NCBI GenBank assembly: GCA_029098185.1
Contig: JAQXNV010000048.1
Span: 40,979-104,978, forward strand
Length of the DNA: 64,000 nt
Direction: 5' to 3'
From: Oscillospiraceae bacterium
GTDB taxonomy: Bacteria; Bacillota; Clostridia; Oscillospirales; Acutalibacteraceae
In this document: piece by piece, positions 10,297 through 20,656 of the stretch
How positions within the stretch are numbered: position 1 is the stretch's first letter
Layout of the letters: the number at the start of each line of letters is the position of its first letter
The notes under the pieces: generated by a model
The model's input: only the letters and a program-made list of their open reading frames with translations
Told to the model about the DNA's origin: nothing
Databases searched by the model: none
Translations under genes and position numbers: made by a program

Positions 10297-11256
10297 ATGT
10301 TCGAGCAACGTATCAATATCGACAGAATGGAGCAGGCAGTAGCGCTCTTTGGCAGCTTTGACGAAAACGTCAAGCTGATTGAAAGCACCTATGAGGTAAA
10401 GATTGTCGGACGGGGAGGAGAGATCAAGGTATCCGGCGAGCCGGAAAATGTGTCTAAAGCAGTCCGGGCTATCGACAGCCTTTTAACGCTGATCAACCGG
10501 GGAGAATCGCTCAATGAGCAAAATGTGCGGTACTGCATCTCCATGGTCAACGACGGAACGGAGGATAAGATCGCTTCTCTGGCGGGGGACTGCATCTGTA
10601 TCACGTCAAAGGGAAAGCCGGTCAAGCCCAAGACGCTGGGGCAGAAAAACTACTGCAGCGCCATCAGTCAGAATACGATCACCATCGGGGTGGGCCCGGC
10701 GGGAACCGGTAAAACGTACCTTGCCGTGGCCATGGCGGTGACGGCTTTCCGGGCGCAGCAGGTCAACCGGATCATTCTGACGCGGCCAGCGGTAGAAGCC
10801 GGCGAAAAGCTGGGCTTTCTGCCGGGGGATCTGCAGCAGAAGGTAGACCCGTATCTCCGCCCCCTGTACGACGCCCTGTTCGATATGCTCGGTGCCGAGA
10901 GTTACCAGCGCTCTGTGGAGCGCGGCAATATTGAGGTAGCGCCTCTGGCGTATATGCGCGGCAGAACGCTGGATGACAGCTTCATCATTCTGGACGAGGC
11001 CCAGAATACGACGCCGGAACAAATGAAGATGTTCTTGACACGGCTGGGCTTTGGCTCCAAGATGGTCATCACTGGCGACATCACCCAGATCGACTTGCCG
11101 GATGGCCGGCGGTCGGGACTGAAGGATGTGATGGTCGTCCTGAAGAATATGGAGGACATCGCCCAGATTCGGTTCAGTGAAAAGGATGTTGTCCGGCATC
11201 GTCTGGTACAGAACATCATCAAGGCATACGAGAGGCACAGTACAGAGAGGAGATAA
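10297..11256 (+). CDS. phoH: PhoH family ATPase
   Basis: GVGPAGTGKTYLAVAMAV, FIILDEAQNTTPEQMKMFLTRLG. Confidence 0.95.
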   Translation: MFEQRINIDRMEQAVALFGSFDENVKLIESTYEVKIVGRGGEIKVSGEPENVSKAVRAIDSLLTLINRGESLNEQNVRYCISMVNDGTEDKIASLAGDCICITSKGKPVKPKTLGQKNYCSAISQNTITIGVGPAGTGKTYLAVAMAVTAFRAQQVNRIILTRPAVEAGEKLGFLPGDLQQKVDPYLRPLYDALFDMLGAESYQRSVERGNIEVAPLAYMRGRTLDDSFIILDEAQNTTPEQMKMFLTRLGFGSKMVITGDITQIDLPDGRRSGLKDVMVVLKNMEDIAQIRFSEKDVVRHRLVQNIIKAYERHSTERR

Positions 11257-11262
11257 TACGCA

Positions 11263-11766
11263 ATGGGTAAGGTTCGTGTAATCATCAGTAATCACCAGAA
11301 GGCCGTCAAGATTCCAACAGGCGTGAGGATGTTGGTGCGGCGGTGCTGCAATGCGGTTTTACAGTTGGAGCAGTTTCCTCATTCAGCGGAGATCAGCGTT
11401 GTGTTCGTGGACAATGCGCAGATCCAGGAGCTCAATCGGAAGTATCGCGGCAAGGATATGCCGACGGATGTGCTTTCGTTCCCCATGGGAGAGAACGGAG
11501 AATACGAGATCAATCATGATACAGATGCCGTGATCTTAGGCGACGTGGCCATCTCCATGGAAAAAGCGGTGGAGCAGGCCCAAAAGTACGACCACAGTCT
11601 AGAGCGGGAGATCGGGTTCCTCACGGCCCATTCTGTGCTCCATCTGCTGGGCTACGACCATGAGCAGGGCGGCATCGACCGGGTGCGGATGCGCGAAAAA
11701 GAAGAGCAGGTCATGACGCAGCTCGGACTGCCCAGCTCCAGCAGCTACGTTCTGGACGAGGAATAA
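11263..11766 (+). CDS. ybeY: endoribonuclease YbeY
   Basis: DVLSFPMG, HSVLHLLGYDHE zinc motif. Confidence 0.95.
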   Translation: MGKVRVIISNHQKAVKIPTGVRMLVRRCCNAVLQLEQFPHSAEISVVFVDNAQIQELNRKYRGKDMPTDVLSFPMGENGEYEINHDTDAVILGDVAISMEKAVEQAQKYDHSLEREIGFLTAHSVLHLLGYDHEQGGIDRVRMREKEEQVMTQLGLPSSSSYVLDEE

Positions 11767-11777
11767 GAGGCGCCGGG

Positions 11778-12254
11778 GTGAAGCTGTTACGTTCCTTTGG
11801 CTATGCGTTTCAGGGGCTGTGGCGCTGTATCAATTATGAACGGAATATGCGGATACATATAGTAGCCGCGCTGTATGTGTTGGTGTTTTCGTTGTTTTTT
11901 GATCTGACAGCCACCCAGTACGGCGTGCTGTTTGTGCTCATCGGCCTGGTGATGGCGCTGGAGCTGATCAATACTGCCCTGGAAGCGGCCGGCAATGCCA
12001 TCACGACAAAACGGGACCCCAACATCAAGATCTTAAAAGATACCGCAGCCGGCGCTGTGCTGATTTTCGCCATTGCGGCTTTGGCGGTGGCGGCGGTCTT
12101 TTTTTGGGACGGCCAGGGCTTTTGCCGGATGTACGCTTTTTTTGTGGGACAACCCCTCTATCTGCTGTTGCTGGGGCTGGGCACAGCACTGTCGCTGTTT
12201 TTTATTGCGGTAAGCCCCGTACAGCTTGCAGAAAAGATTCGAAAGAAAAAATAA
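11778..12254 (+). CDS. dgkA: diacylglycerol kinase family protein
   Basis: ALELINTALEAAGNAI..KDTAAGAVLI motif; synteny with ybeY and era. Confidence 0.88.
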   Translation: MKLLRSFGYAFQGLWRCINYERNMRIHIVAALYVLVFSLFFDLTATQYGVLFVLIGLVMALELINTALEAAGNAITTKRDPNIKILKDTAAGAVLIFAIAALAVAAVFFWDGQGFCRMYAFFVGQPLYLLLLGLGTALSLFFIAVSPVQLAEKIRKKK

Positions 12255-12290
12255 GCCTTGCGCCCCTTGGCACAGGGAAGGAGAAATCGC

Positions 12291-13217
12291 ATGACAGAAT
12301 GGAAGCAATCAGATCGGACGGCGTTTATCGCCATTGTAGGGCGGCCCAATGTGGGCAAATCATCCCTGCTCAACGCCATGCTGGGCCAGAAGGTGGCCAT
12401 CGTGTCCAATAAGCCCCAGACAACGCGGACCCGCATCATGGGCGTGTTGACAGAAGGGGCGGACCAGCTCGTTTTTATCGATACGCCTGGGTTGCACAAG
12501 CCGAAAAATAAGCTGGGCAATTATATGGTCAAGTCGGTGACGGAATCTGTAGCCGGTGTGGACGCCTGTCTGCTGGTGGTAGAAGCAGACAAAAAGATCT
12601 CCCCGGCGGACCGGGAGCTCATCGAAAAGTTCCGCGCCTTAGACCTGCCGGCAGTGCTGGCCATCAATAAAATCGACGCGGTGAAAGAAAAATCCGTGCT
12701 GATGGAGCAGATCGAAGCCATGAGCGCCCTGTATGATTTTGAAGCTGTCGTGCCGGTGTCAGCGCTCTCTGGCAGCGGCGTGACGACGCTGGTGGAGGAG
12801 CTGAAAAAGCTCTGTGTGGAAGGCGGCCACTTTTTCCCGGAGGATACCTTGACAGACCAGCCGGAACGGGTGCTTGCCGGAGAGATCGTGCGGGAGAAGC
12901 TGCTGCGTCTGCTCGATAAAGAGATCCCTCACGGAGTTGCCGTATCTGTAGAGCGGATGCGGGAGCGGGAGGACGGCAGCGGCATCACCGATATTGACGC
13001 CACCATTTATTGCGAGCGGGACAGCCATAAGGCCATCATCATCGGCAAAAAGGGCAGTATGCTCAAGAAGGTGGGAATGTTGGCCAGAGGAGACATGGAG
13101 CGCTTTTTTGACTGCAAGATCAATTTGCAGCTCTGGGTCAAGGTGAAAGAGGATTGGCGCAATCGGCAGAATATCCTGCACGCTCTGGGATATGACAAGA
13201 CCGATTTTGAAACATAA
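12291..13217 (+). CDS. era: GTPase Era
   Basis: GRPNVGKSSLLNAMLG, DTPGLHKPK, NKID, KH-domain IIGKKGSMLKK. Confidence 0.96.
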   Translation: MTEWKQSDRTAFIAIVGRPNVGKSSLLNAMLGQKVAIVSNKPQTTRTRIMGVLTEGADQLVFIDTPGLHKPKNKLGNYMVKSVTESVAGVDACLLVVEADKKISPADRELIEKFRALDLPAVLAINKIDAVKEKSVLMEQIEAMSALYDFEAVVPVSALSGSGVTTLVEELKKLCVEGGHFFPEDTLTDQPERVLAGEIVREKLLRLLDKEIPHGVAVSVERMREREDGSGITDIDATIYCERDSHKAIIIGKKGSMLKKVGMLARGDMERFFDCKINLQLWVKVKEDWRNRQNILHALGYDKTDFET

Positions 13218-13364
13218 AAAGAGCACACTAGCACAATACTTGTGCAAAAGAAGGAGAAAACTGTCGGACAAAGATATATTTTCCGTTCATAGTGAGATTG
13301 ATTTCGAGAATACTCTTTAATGGTCCATCGCTTAGATGGCAGAAAGAGGACAGGGGGAATCAAT

Positions 13365-13541
13365 ATGGATGAACGATCGGCGTGGGAAGCGTTTACGCAT
13401 ACGGGAAGTGTATCCTCTTATCTGGCATATTGCAAGGCAAAACAGGAAGCGGTAGGGGCGGTAGCGCCTGCCGGGGAGGACACCGATGCAGATAATGACC
13501 GACGGTCTGGTGATCGGCGAGAAGATCGTGGGGGAGAGTGA
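13365..13541 (+). CDS. YqzL-like small protein
   Basis: Lies between era and recO; WEAFTHTGSVSSYLAYCKAK resembles YqzL; overlaps recO by 56 bp. Confidence 0.6.
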   Translation: MDERSAWEAFTHTGSVSSYLAYCKAKQEAVGAVAPAGEDTDADNDRRSGDRREDRGGE

Positions 13542-14247
13542 CCGATTGGTGACGCTCCTGACACGGGAAGAGGGAATTTTGCGGGCTTTTGCGCCCCAGG
13601 CGAAGAACCTGAAAAACAGCAAAGTATCCTCAACGCAGCTACTCTGCTATTCCCAGTTCGTACTTTACAAAGGAAAAGACAAATATGTAGTCAATGACGG
13701 ACAGGCCATCGAGGTGTTTTTTGGTCTGCGCCGAGATATTGAGAGCCTTTCTCTCGCCCAGTATTTTTGTGAGCTGGCATCCCTGCTGGCACCCCAGGAA
13801 TCTGAAGCGGGAGATTTTCTGCGTTTAATTTTAAATGGCCTGTCGTTCCTGTCGTCGGGCACACGGCCTCATCTGCTGCTCAAACCGGTAGTGGAGATGC
13901 GTCTGCTGGCGTTAGCTGGGTTTATGCCAAATCTCATCGGCTGTGATACCTGCGGCGTTTACGAAAGCGATCCCATGTATTTTCTGCCGGGAAAAGGCGT
14001 CCTCTACTGCAAGGACTGCATCAAAGACGCAGGAGAACGATCGCTGGCTGTGGCGCCCGGCGTGCTGACGGCACTGCGCCATACGATCTATGCGGAATTT
14101 CAGAAGCTGTTTTCCTTTTCGCTGCAGCCGGAAGGGCTCAAACAGCTTTCACAGATCAGTGAGACATATCTGCTGCATATCATTGGCAGGCGGATTCCAA
14201 CGTTGGAGTTTTATCATCAGATGGCATCATTGGGGGAGAACGTATGA
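13486..14247 (+). CDS. recO: DNA repair protein RecO
   Basis: GLVIGEKIVGESDRLVTLLTREEG and C-terminal CDTCG..YCKDC zinc-finger-like region. Confidence 0.92.
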   Translation: MQIMTDGLVIGEKIVGESDRLVTLLTREEGILRAFAPQAKNLKNSKVSSTQLLCYSQFVLYKGKDKYVVNDGQAIEVFFGLRRDIESLSLAQYFCELASLLAPQESEAGDFLRLILNGLSFLSSGTRPHLLLKPVVEMRLLALAGFMPNLIGCDTCGVYESDPMYFLPGKGVLYCKDCIKDAGERSLAVAPGVLTALRHTIYAEFQKLFSFSLQPEGLKQLSQISETYLLHIIGRRIPTLEFYHQMASLGENV

Positions 14248-16625
14248 ATCAACAAACAGAAGTGAAACAAAAATATCTGCACGCCTTAGAGCTGGACAAG
14301 ATCCTGCACATGGTGGCCCAGCACGGTTCCTGTGAGGATAGCCGTGTCCTGGCACAATCGCTGCAGCCGGCCACCGATCTGGAGCGGGCACAGCACCTGC
14401 TCACCGAAACAGACGACGCTTACATCCTCATGGCCCGGTTTGGTGCGCCATCCTTTCACGGACTGGTCAATATCGTCAATCCGGTGCGGCGGGCAGAAGC
14501 TGGCGGCGTCCTCAATCTAACAGAGCTGCTGCGGATCCGTTCTGTATTGCAGGTGCTGAAAAACGTAGTCAAATGGCGGTCCAAAAGCGAGGGCATGAAA
14601 ACGAGCCTGGATCCCCGCTTTGGCAATTTACAGCCCAATCAATATCTGGAAAACCGCATTGGCCTGACGGTCCTGTCCGAGGAGGAGGTCGCCGATACGG
14701 CTTCGCCGGAGCTGCAATCTATCCGCCGGCGGATCCAGCGGGCAGAAGCCAAGGCCAGAGAGCATCTGGATGCCCTGATCCATTCTTTGACAAAGCAGAA
14801 ATATTTGCAGGAACAGATCGTCACCATGCGTTCCGGGCGGTATGTCGTTCCGGTCAAAGCGGAGTACCGCAGCGAGATCCCCGGCCTGGTCCACGATACC
14901 TCCTCCAGCGGCGCTACTGTTTTTGTGGAGCCCATGAGCGTTGTGGAGGCCAACAATGAGATCCGCGTGCTGCAGGCCGAGGAAAAAGAGGAGATCGAGC
15001 GGATCTTAACGGCTTTGTCGGCGGAAGTTGGCAGCTTTGCTGGTGAGCTTTGCACCGGCTATCGCATGGCGGTAGAATTGGATCTGATTTTTGCCAAGGC
15101 CAGCCTTGCTTATGAGATGAAGGCCACTATGCCAAAACTCAACGATCAAGGCCGGATCCTGCTGCGACAGTCCCGCCATCCGCTCATCGACAGCAAAAAG
15201 GTAGTGCCCACGGATATTTCCCTGGGAATCGACTTTGATACCCTCATCATCACCGGTCCCAATACCGGCGGTAAGACCGTGGCCCTCAAGACTACCGGCT
15301 TGCTGTGCGCCATGGCCATGTGCGGGCTCATGCTGCCTGTTGCACAGGAAAGCGAGGTTTCCGTCTTTGACCAGATCCTAGTGGACATCGGTGATGAGCA
15401 GAGCATCGAGCAGTCGCTGTCCACATTTTCTGCCCATATGACCAATCAGATTTCCATCCTGAAAAACGCCGACGCACACAGCCTTGTCCTCATGGATGAG
15501 GTAGGCGCCGGCACAGATCCTATCGAGGGCGCGGCGCTGGGCATCGCCATTATTGAAGAACTGCGGCAAAAAGGCGCTCGGATCGGCGTGACGACCCACT
15601 ATGCGGAGTTAAAGGAGTTTGCTTTGCAGACAGACGGTGTGGAAAATGGCTGCTGTGAGTTTGATGTTGCCACCTTGCGCCCAACATACCGATTGCTCAT
15701 CGGTGTGCCGGGACGGTCCAATGCCTTTGCCATCTCGTTAAAATTGGGCATCGAGCCGTCCATTATCGACCGGGCGAAAGAGCTGGTATCAGCGGAAAAC
15801 AGCCGCTTTGAAACGGTGGTGGAAAGTTTGGAAGAACAGCGCCAGTCGTTGGAGCGGGAGCGTCAGGAAGCCCAGGCGCTGCGGCAAAAGGCCCAGTCCC
15901 TGGTGGAGGAAGCCCAGGCGGAAAAGGAGCGATCTGCCCAATATGCCGCCAAAGAGCTGGAGGTGGCCCAGCGGCAGGCATCCAATCTGGTGTCCCGGAC
16001 AAGGGCGCAGATCGATTCTCTGATGGACGAGCTGGAAGCGGTGAAAAAGGAGAAGCATCTCTCTAGTGTGCAGAAAATGCAGATCAATAGCCGCCTTCGG
16101 AACCTGGAGCAGACAGCCGACCCAGTCCGCCAGCGAAAGAAAGGCGTTTATACGCTGCCTCGGCCGCTGAAGGTCGGCGACACGGTGCTGATCTTTGACA
16201 TTGATAAAAAGGGTATCGTCACAGAGATCCCCGCCGGCGGCGACCCTGTCACCGTGCAGGCAGGCATTGTGAAAACGAGAGTGCCCCTGTCGAACCTGCG
16301 GCTTTTGGAGGAGGAGCAAGTGAAGGTGCCAAAGCGTACCGTCACAAAGCGTGTTTCCACGGGCAGCGCAAGAGGTGGCAGCATGAGCGAGCTGGATCTC
16401 CGGGGCGAAACGGTTTTGGACGCGCTGCTGGATGTGGACCGCTTTTTGGACAGCGCCCAGCTCAACGGTCTCAATCAGGTGACCATCATCCACGGTAAAG
16501 GTACCGGTGCCCTGCGAAAAGCCGTGCAGGATCATCTCAAGCGTCACAGTGCCGTCAAATCGTATCGGCTGGGCGTATTTGGGGAAGGCGAGAGCGGCGT
16601 GACGATCGTGGAGCTGAAAAAATAG
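14244..16625 (+). CDS. mutS2: endonuclease MutS2
   Basis: TGPNTGGKTVALKTTGL, DEVGAGTDP, C-terminal Smr (LDLRGE..IIHGKGTGALR). Confidence 0.96.
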   Translation: MNQQTEVKQKYLHALELDKILHMVAQHGSCEDSRVLAQSLQPATDLERAQHLLTETDDAYILMARFGAPSFHGLVNIVNPVRRAEAGGVLNLTELLRIRSVLQVLKNVVKWRSKSEGMKTSLDPRFGNLQPNQYLENRIGLTVLSEEEVADTASPELQSIRRRIQRAEAKAREHLDALIHSLTKQKYLQEQIVTMRSGRYVVPVKAEYRSEIPGLVHDTSSSGATVFVEPMSVVEANNEIRVLQAEEKEEIERILTALSAEVGSFAGELCTGYRMAVELDLIFAKASLAYEMKATMPKLNDQGRILLRQSRHPLIDSKKVVPTDISLGIDFDTLIITGPNTGGKTVALKTTGLLCAMAMCGLMLPVAQESEVSVFDQILVDIGDEQSIEQSLSTFSAHMTNQISILKNADAHSLVLMDEVGAGTDPIEGAALGIAIIEELRQKGARIGVTTHYAELKEFALQTDGVENGCCEFDVATLRPTYRLLIGVPGRSNAFAISLKLGIEPSIIDRAKELVSAENSRFETVVESLEEQRQSLERERQEAQALRQKAQSLVEEAQAEKERSAQYAAKELEVAQRQASNLVSRTRAQIDSLMDELEAVKKEKHLSSVQKMQINSRLRNLEQTADPVRQRKKGVYTLPRPLKVGDTVLIFDIDKKGIVTEIPAGGDPVTVQAGIVKTRVPLSNLRLLEEEQVKVPKRTVTKRVSTGSARGGSMSELDLRGETVLDALLDVDRFLDSAQLNGLNQVTIIHGKGTGALRKAVQDHLKRHSAVKSYRLGVFGEGESGVTIVELKK

Positions 16626-16706
16626 GGATATTTGCAAAATGAACTGGTTTGTGGTACAATACGGTCAGATCAGACGAACAAATCACAGGAAAACTGGGGT
16701 GTTAGC

Positions 16707-17141
16707 TTGAAAATTTCAACCAAAGGACGATATGCGCTGCGGATGATGCTGGACCTGGCGGAGCACAAGGACAGCGGTTACGTTGCGCTAAAGGACATTG
16801 CGCAGCGGCAGGGGATTTCCAAAAAGTATCTGGAACAGATTGTGCCGTTGCTCAACAAGGCGAGTATTCTCAAAACAAACCGAGGCTATCAGGGCGGCTA
16901 TATGCTGGTTCGAGAGCCGTCCCAGTACACAGTGGGGGAGATCCTCCGGATCACCGAGGGCAGTATTGCGCCGGTGGCCTGTCTGGAGCATACGCCCAAC
17001 CAATGTGAGCGCAGTGAGACCTGTGCCACGCTGAAGGTCTGGAAAGGCTTGCAAGATGTGATCTGCAATTATCTGGACAACATTACCCTGCAGGATATTC
17101 TGGACGATGCGCGCCAGTGTGTCCATGATTATGTGATCTAG
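16707..17141 (+). CDS. Rrf2 family transcriptional regulator
   Basis: KISTKGRYALRMMLDLAEH, RGYQGGYML, three-Cys cluster. Confidence 0.92.
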   Translation: MKISTKGRYALRMMLDLAEHKDSGYVALKDIAQRQGISKKYLEQIVPLLNKASILKTNRGYQGGYMLVREPSQYTVGEILRITEGSIAPVACLEHTPNQCERSETCATLKVWKGLQDVICNYLDNITLQDILDDARQCVHDYVI

Positions 17142-17154
17142 CGGGAAGATCACA

Positions 17155-17252
17155 AAAAAACATCCACCAAATTGAACTGTACCCATGCTTTAGTACAAGT
17201 GTATCCTACTTGTCTAACTTTTTGGGTCACTTCAAAAGGGTGGATGTTTTTG
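17155..17252. repeat. ~98-bp imperfect palindrome between convergent genes (bidirectional terminator or small palindromic element)
   Basis: Outer arms AAAAACATCCACC/GGTGGATGTTTTT, middle TTGAA..ACCCA/TGGGT..TTCAA, inner ACAAGT-N7-ACTTGT. Confidence 0.7.
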
Positions 17253-17257
17253 TTTGG

Positions 17258-18238
17258 TCAGTTTTCCGGGAACGCAAAGGAGAAGGGCTTGACCGTAGGA
17301 TCCAGCAGATCGAAGCTGTAGCCTTTTTTCTTTGCCGCGCGGATGATAGCGCCTACCTGTTTCACGGTGTCTTTTTTGGTGCCGGAGTTGTGCATCAAAA
17401 CGATGGATTTGTTGTTGGATGTGATGCCGTCAACGGTTGTCGTGTAGATGCTTTTTCCCGTAGCGTCAGAAGCGCTGTCGCCGCTGTCTACGTTCCAGTC
17501 AAAGTAGGTGTAGCCACGCCGTTCCATTTCGGCGATGATGTCCTTGTAGGTCTTTTGGTTGTAGCTGTTGTAACTGCCGCCGGCAAAACGGAAGATGGTC
17601 GCCTTTTCGCCGGTAGCTTCGTAGATGACATCGTTCATCTTGCTGAAGTCCTCCAGGAACGATTCTACAGAAGCGTAGATCTTTTGGTAGTTGTGGCTGA
17701 AGGTGTGGATGCCGATAGCGTGGCCTTCGTCGGCGATTGCTTTGATGAGCCGCTTGGTTTCGCTGGTCACATCGCCCTGACAGGTCAAAAAGAAGGTGGC
17801 CTTCACGTTTTCCTGTTTCAGCTCTTGCAAAAGATCTTCTGTTAGCTGAGAGGGACCGTCGTCAAAGGTGAGATAGACCACCTTGGCCCCTTCCTTTGCC
17901 GGGATCTTTTCAACGATGGGCACATACAGCTCCGGGTACAGGGATTGATACGATAGCTTTCCAGTGGTCTTTGCCGTGGCAGCATTGGGATTGATCTTGG
18001 CCATTTGGGCTGTTTGTTCATCGGTACTGCTTAGCGACGCTTCACTGGTGACAGATGGCGGTTCTGTGTTGGGATCCACCTGGGCGGAACGGTTTGGCAG
18101 CAAAAGCAGCAGCACGATAGCAACAGCCGCGGCAGCCAGAAGTACCGCACCGCCGATGATGGCCAGTACCATCAATCGCTTTGTCCGGTCTGAGCGGCGG
18201 CGTCTGCGCCGGTATTTATCACTGCGGATTGTTTTCAT
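17258..18238 (-). CDS. polysaccharide deacetylase (NodB homology) with N-terminal TM anchor
   Basis: YLTFDDGPSQLTEDLL, GHAIGIHTFSH, FRFAGGSYN motifs. Confidence 0.92.
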   Translation of the reverse strand: MKTIRSDKYRRRRRRSDRTKRLMVLAIIGGAVLLAAAAVAIVLLLLLPNRSAQVDPNTEPPSVTSEASLSSTDEQTAQMAKINPNAATAKTTGKLSYQSLYPELYVPIVEKIPAKEGAKVVYLTFDDGPSQLTEDLLQELKQENVKATFFLTCQGDVTSETKRLIKAIADEGHAIGIHTFSHNYQKIYASVESFLEDFSKMNDVIYEATGEKATIFRFAGGSYNSYNQKTYKDIIAEMERRGYTYFDWNVDSGDSASDATGKSIYTTTVDGITSNNKSIVLMHNSGTKKDTVKQVGAIIRAAKKKGYSFDLLDPTVKPFSFAFPEN

Positions 18239-18333
18239 GGGAGCACCCCCGAAATTTTTTCATTGAACTGGTGTAAACTGCAATATCCTTAGTATAGCAC
18301 AAACAGATAGTCCTTGACAATAGCCCTGTTCCA

Positions 18334-18999
18334 TCAGGGGAACCGTGCCACAATGGCCTTGATCCGAATGCCCTGGGCGGTAAAGCGGTCCTCGTGTTCG
18401 GAGGTGATCCGGCATTGGGGACAATCCTCGCCGCAACTGTGCAGGTCTGTGGTGTGCCAGAGAATGTCCAGACCGCTTTCCTTACAGTAGCGCAGCGTGG
18501 CTAGATAGAGGCTTTCATCATCGGTTTTAAAATGCAGCTCTGCGCCGCTTTGCATAAAGGTCTTATATAATTCCAGTTGTCGGGGATAAGTGAGCCGTTT
18601 GCGGTGATGGCGGGCCTTGGGCCAGGGATTACAAAAGTTGATGTACAGCTTTTCGATGCAGTCATCTTTTCCCAGCAGGTCAGTGATCTTCTCAATGTCA
18701 TAGGATAGCAGGGCGATATTGGTCACTGGGCGATCATCCTGGGCGTAGCGGTGCTCGATGTTGCGATGGGCGACGCCCAGAATATCGTAGCTGATGTCGA
18801 TGGCGATATAGTTGATTTCTGGGTTCCGGGCGGCCAGCTCTGCCGTGAAGGTAGCTTTGCCGCAGCCCAGCTCCAGGTGCAGCGGCTGCTCTTTGGGAAA
18901 CCAGTCCTTCCAGTGTCCTTTTTGCTCCGTGGGGTTCTTGACAAAATAGGGACACTGTTCCAGTTCTGGCCGTGCCCAGGCTTTTTTGCGTATGCGCAT
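18334..18999 (-). CDS. trmB: tRNA (guanine-N7-)-methyltransferase TrmB
   Basis: LELGCGKATFTAELA, NFCNPWPKARHHRKRLT. Confidence 0.93.
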   Translation of the reverse strand: MRIRKKAWARPELEQCPYFVKNPTEQKGHWKDWFPKEQPLHLELGCGKATFTAELAARNPEINYIAIDISYDILGVAHRNIEHRYAQDDRPVTNIALLSYDIEKITDLLGKDDCIEKLYINFCNPWPKARHHRKRLTYPRQLELYKTFMQSGAELHFKTDDESLYLATLRYCKESGLDILWHTTDLHSCGEDCPQCRITSEHEDRFTAQGIRIKAIVARFP

Positions 19000-19110
19000 A
19001 GGATCTTCCCCTTTGTGTTTTCGATATTTTTTCATTATAACAAATTTTTAAGGATTTGTCGATTGAAAACAGGAATCTTGTCACTTTTCGGAAAAAATCC
19101 ACGGAAGAAC

Positions 19111-19139
19111 TTGAAAAGTCCCCGGCGCAGTAGTATAAT
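19111..19139 (+). promoter_or_regulatory. sigma-A type promoter for pyrBI
   Basis: TTGAAA-N17-TATAAT. Confidence 0.75.
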
Positions 19140-19260
19140 ACATAAGGTTTCGGCAACAGCAGCGGGATGTCCGCTTTGGGATGATTTGTGCTAGCGCCGA
19201 AGAATTATTGAACGTCAGAAAAATGATTTTGGGAACGCACACGATACGGAGGTAGACTTG

Positions 19261-20181
19261 ATGAGACATTTAATTGATCCTTTGGATTTTACCGTGGAGG
19301 AGATTGATTCCTTTTTAGATTTGGCGGATAAAATCGTGGAAAACCCGAAAAAATATAGTCACGTTTGTGACGGCAAAAAGCTGGCCACCTTATTTTATGA
19401 GCCGAGTACCCGTACCAGATTGAGCTTCGAAGCTGCGATGCTCAATCTTGGAGGCAGTGTGCTTGGCTTTTCTTCTGGTCAGAACAGCTCGGCGGCAAAG
19501 GGAGAAAGCGTCGCCGATACCATCCGGACCGTTTCGGCTTTTGCAGACATCGCCGCCATGCGTCATCCCAAAGAAGGCGCGCCGCTGGTAGCGTCCATGT
19601 TCTCCCGGATCCCGGTCATCAATGCCGGCGACGGCGGCCATCAGCACCCGACCCAGACGTTGACGGACCTGATGACGATCCGGTCGTTGAAAGGGCGGTT
19701 GGGCGATATGACCGTCGGTCTCTGCGGCGACCTGAAATTTGGCCGCACAACCCATTCCCTCATCAAATCTCTGGCCCGCTACAAGGGCATCCGGTTTGTC
19801 CTGGTGGCGCCGGAGGAGCTGCAGGTGCCGGATTACATTTCCGAGGGCGTACTGAAAGCCAACGGCATCCCCTTTAAGATGGTGACCCGACTGGAGGACG
19901 TCATCGGCGAGTTGGATGTGCTGTACATGACGAGAGTGCAGCGGGAACGTTTCTTCAACGAAGAGGATTATATCCGCCTGAAGGACAGCTACATTCTCAA
20001 CGCTGCCAAGATGGAATTAGCCAGGGAGGATATGATCGTTCTGCATCCTCTGCCGAGAGTCAACGAAATCGCTGGCGAGGTGGACAGCGATCCCCGTGCC
20101 CAATATTTCAATCAAGTCCAATACGGCGTCTATATTCGCATGGCGCTGATCATCAAGCTGCTGGAGTTGGAGGTAGATTAA
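19261..20181 (+). CDS. pyrB: aspartate carbamoyltransferase catalytic subunit
   Basis: [34 protein letters not shown]. Confidence 0.96.
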   Translation: MRHLIDPLDFTVEEIDSFLDLADKIVENPKKYSHVCDGKKLATLFYEPSTRTRLSFEAAMLNLGGSVLGFSSGQNSSAAKGESVADTIRTVSAFADIAAMRHPKEGAPLVASMFSRIPVINAGDGGHQHPTQTLTDLMTIRSLKGRLGDMTVGLCGDLKFGRTTHSLIKSLARYKGIRFVLVAPEELQVPDYISEGVLKANGIPFKMVTRLEDVIGELDVLYMTRVQRERFFNEEDYIRLKDSYILNAAKMELAREDMIVLHPLPRVNEIAGEVDSDPRAQYFNQVQYGVYIRMALIIKLLELEVD

Positions 20182-20613
20182 ATGTTAAATGTAGATAGTT
20201 TGGAAAAAGGCATCGTCATTGACCATATCCGGGCGGGAAGCTGTATGGAGATCTACAAATATCTGGAGCTGGACAAGCTGGATTGCAGCGTGGCCATCAT
20301 CAAAAATGCCAAGAGCGACGCCATGGGCAAGAAGGACATCATCAAGATCGAGGGCATGATCGACGTGGATCTGGATGTGCTGGGTTTTATTGACTGCAAC
20401 ATTACCATCAATATTATCGACCATGGCACGATCATCGAGAAGAAGAAGCTGAAGCTGCCAAAGATGGTGAAGAACGTGGTGTCCTGCAAGAATCCCCGGT
20501 GCATCACTTCTGTGGAGCGGAACATCGACCAGATCTTTAAGCTGTGCGATGCAGAGCATCATGTTTACCGCTGCGCTTACTGCGAGCAAAAATACGAACC
20601 AAACGAAGATTGA
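20182..20613 (+). CDS. pyrI: aspartate carbamoyltransferase regulatory subunit
   Basis: GIVIDHIRAGSCMEIYKYL and zinc CxxxxC/CxxC (CKNPRC..CAYC). Confidence 0.96.
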   Translation: MLNVDSLEKGIVIDHIRAGSCMEIYKYLELDKLDCSVAIIKNAKSDAMGKKDIIKIEGMIDVDLDVLGFIDCNITINIIDHGTIIEKKKLKLPKMVKNVVSCKNPRCITSVERNIDQIFKLCDAEHHVYRCAYCEQKYEPNED

Positions 20614-20621
20614 TCAAAGCA

Positions 20622-20652
20622 TCCCCTAGCCGTGGCTGGGGGATATTTTATG
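20622..20652 (+). terminator. terminator-like hairpin after pyrI
   Basis: TCCCCTAGCCGTGGCTGGGGGATATTTTA. Confidence 0.5.
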
Positions 20653-20656
20653 TCAT

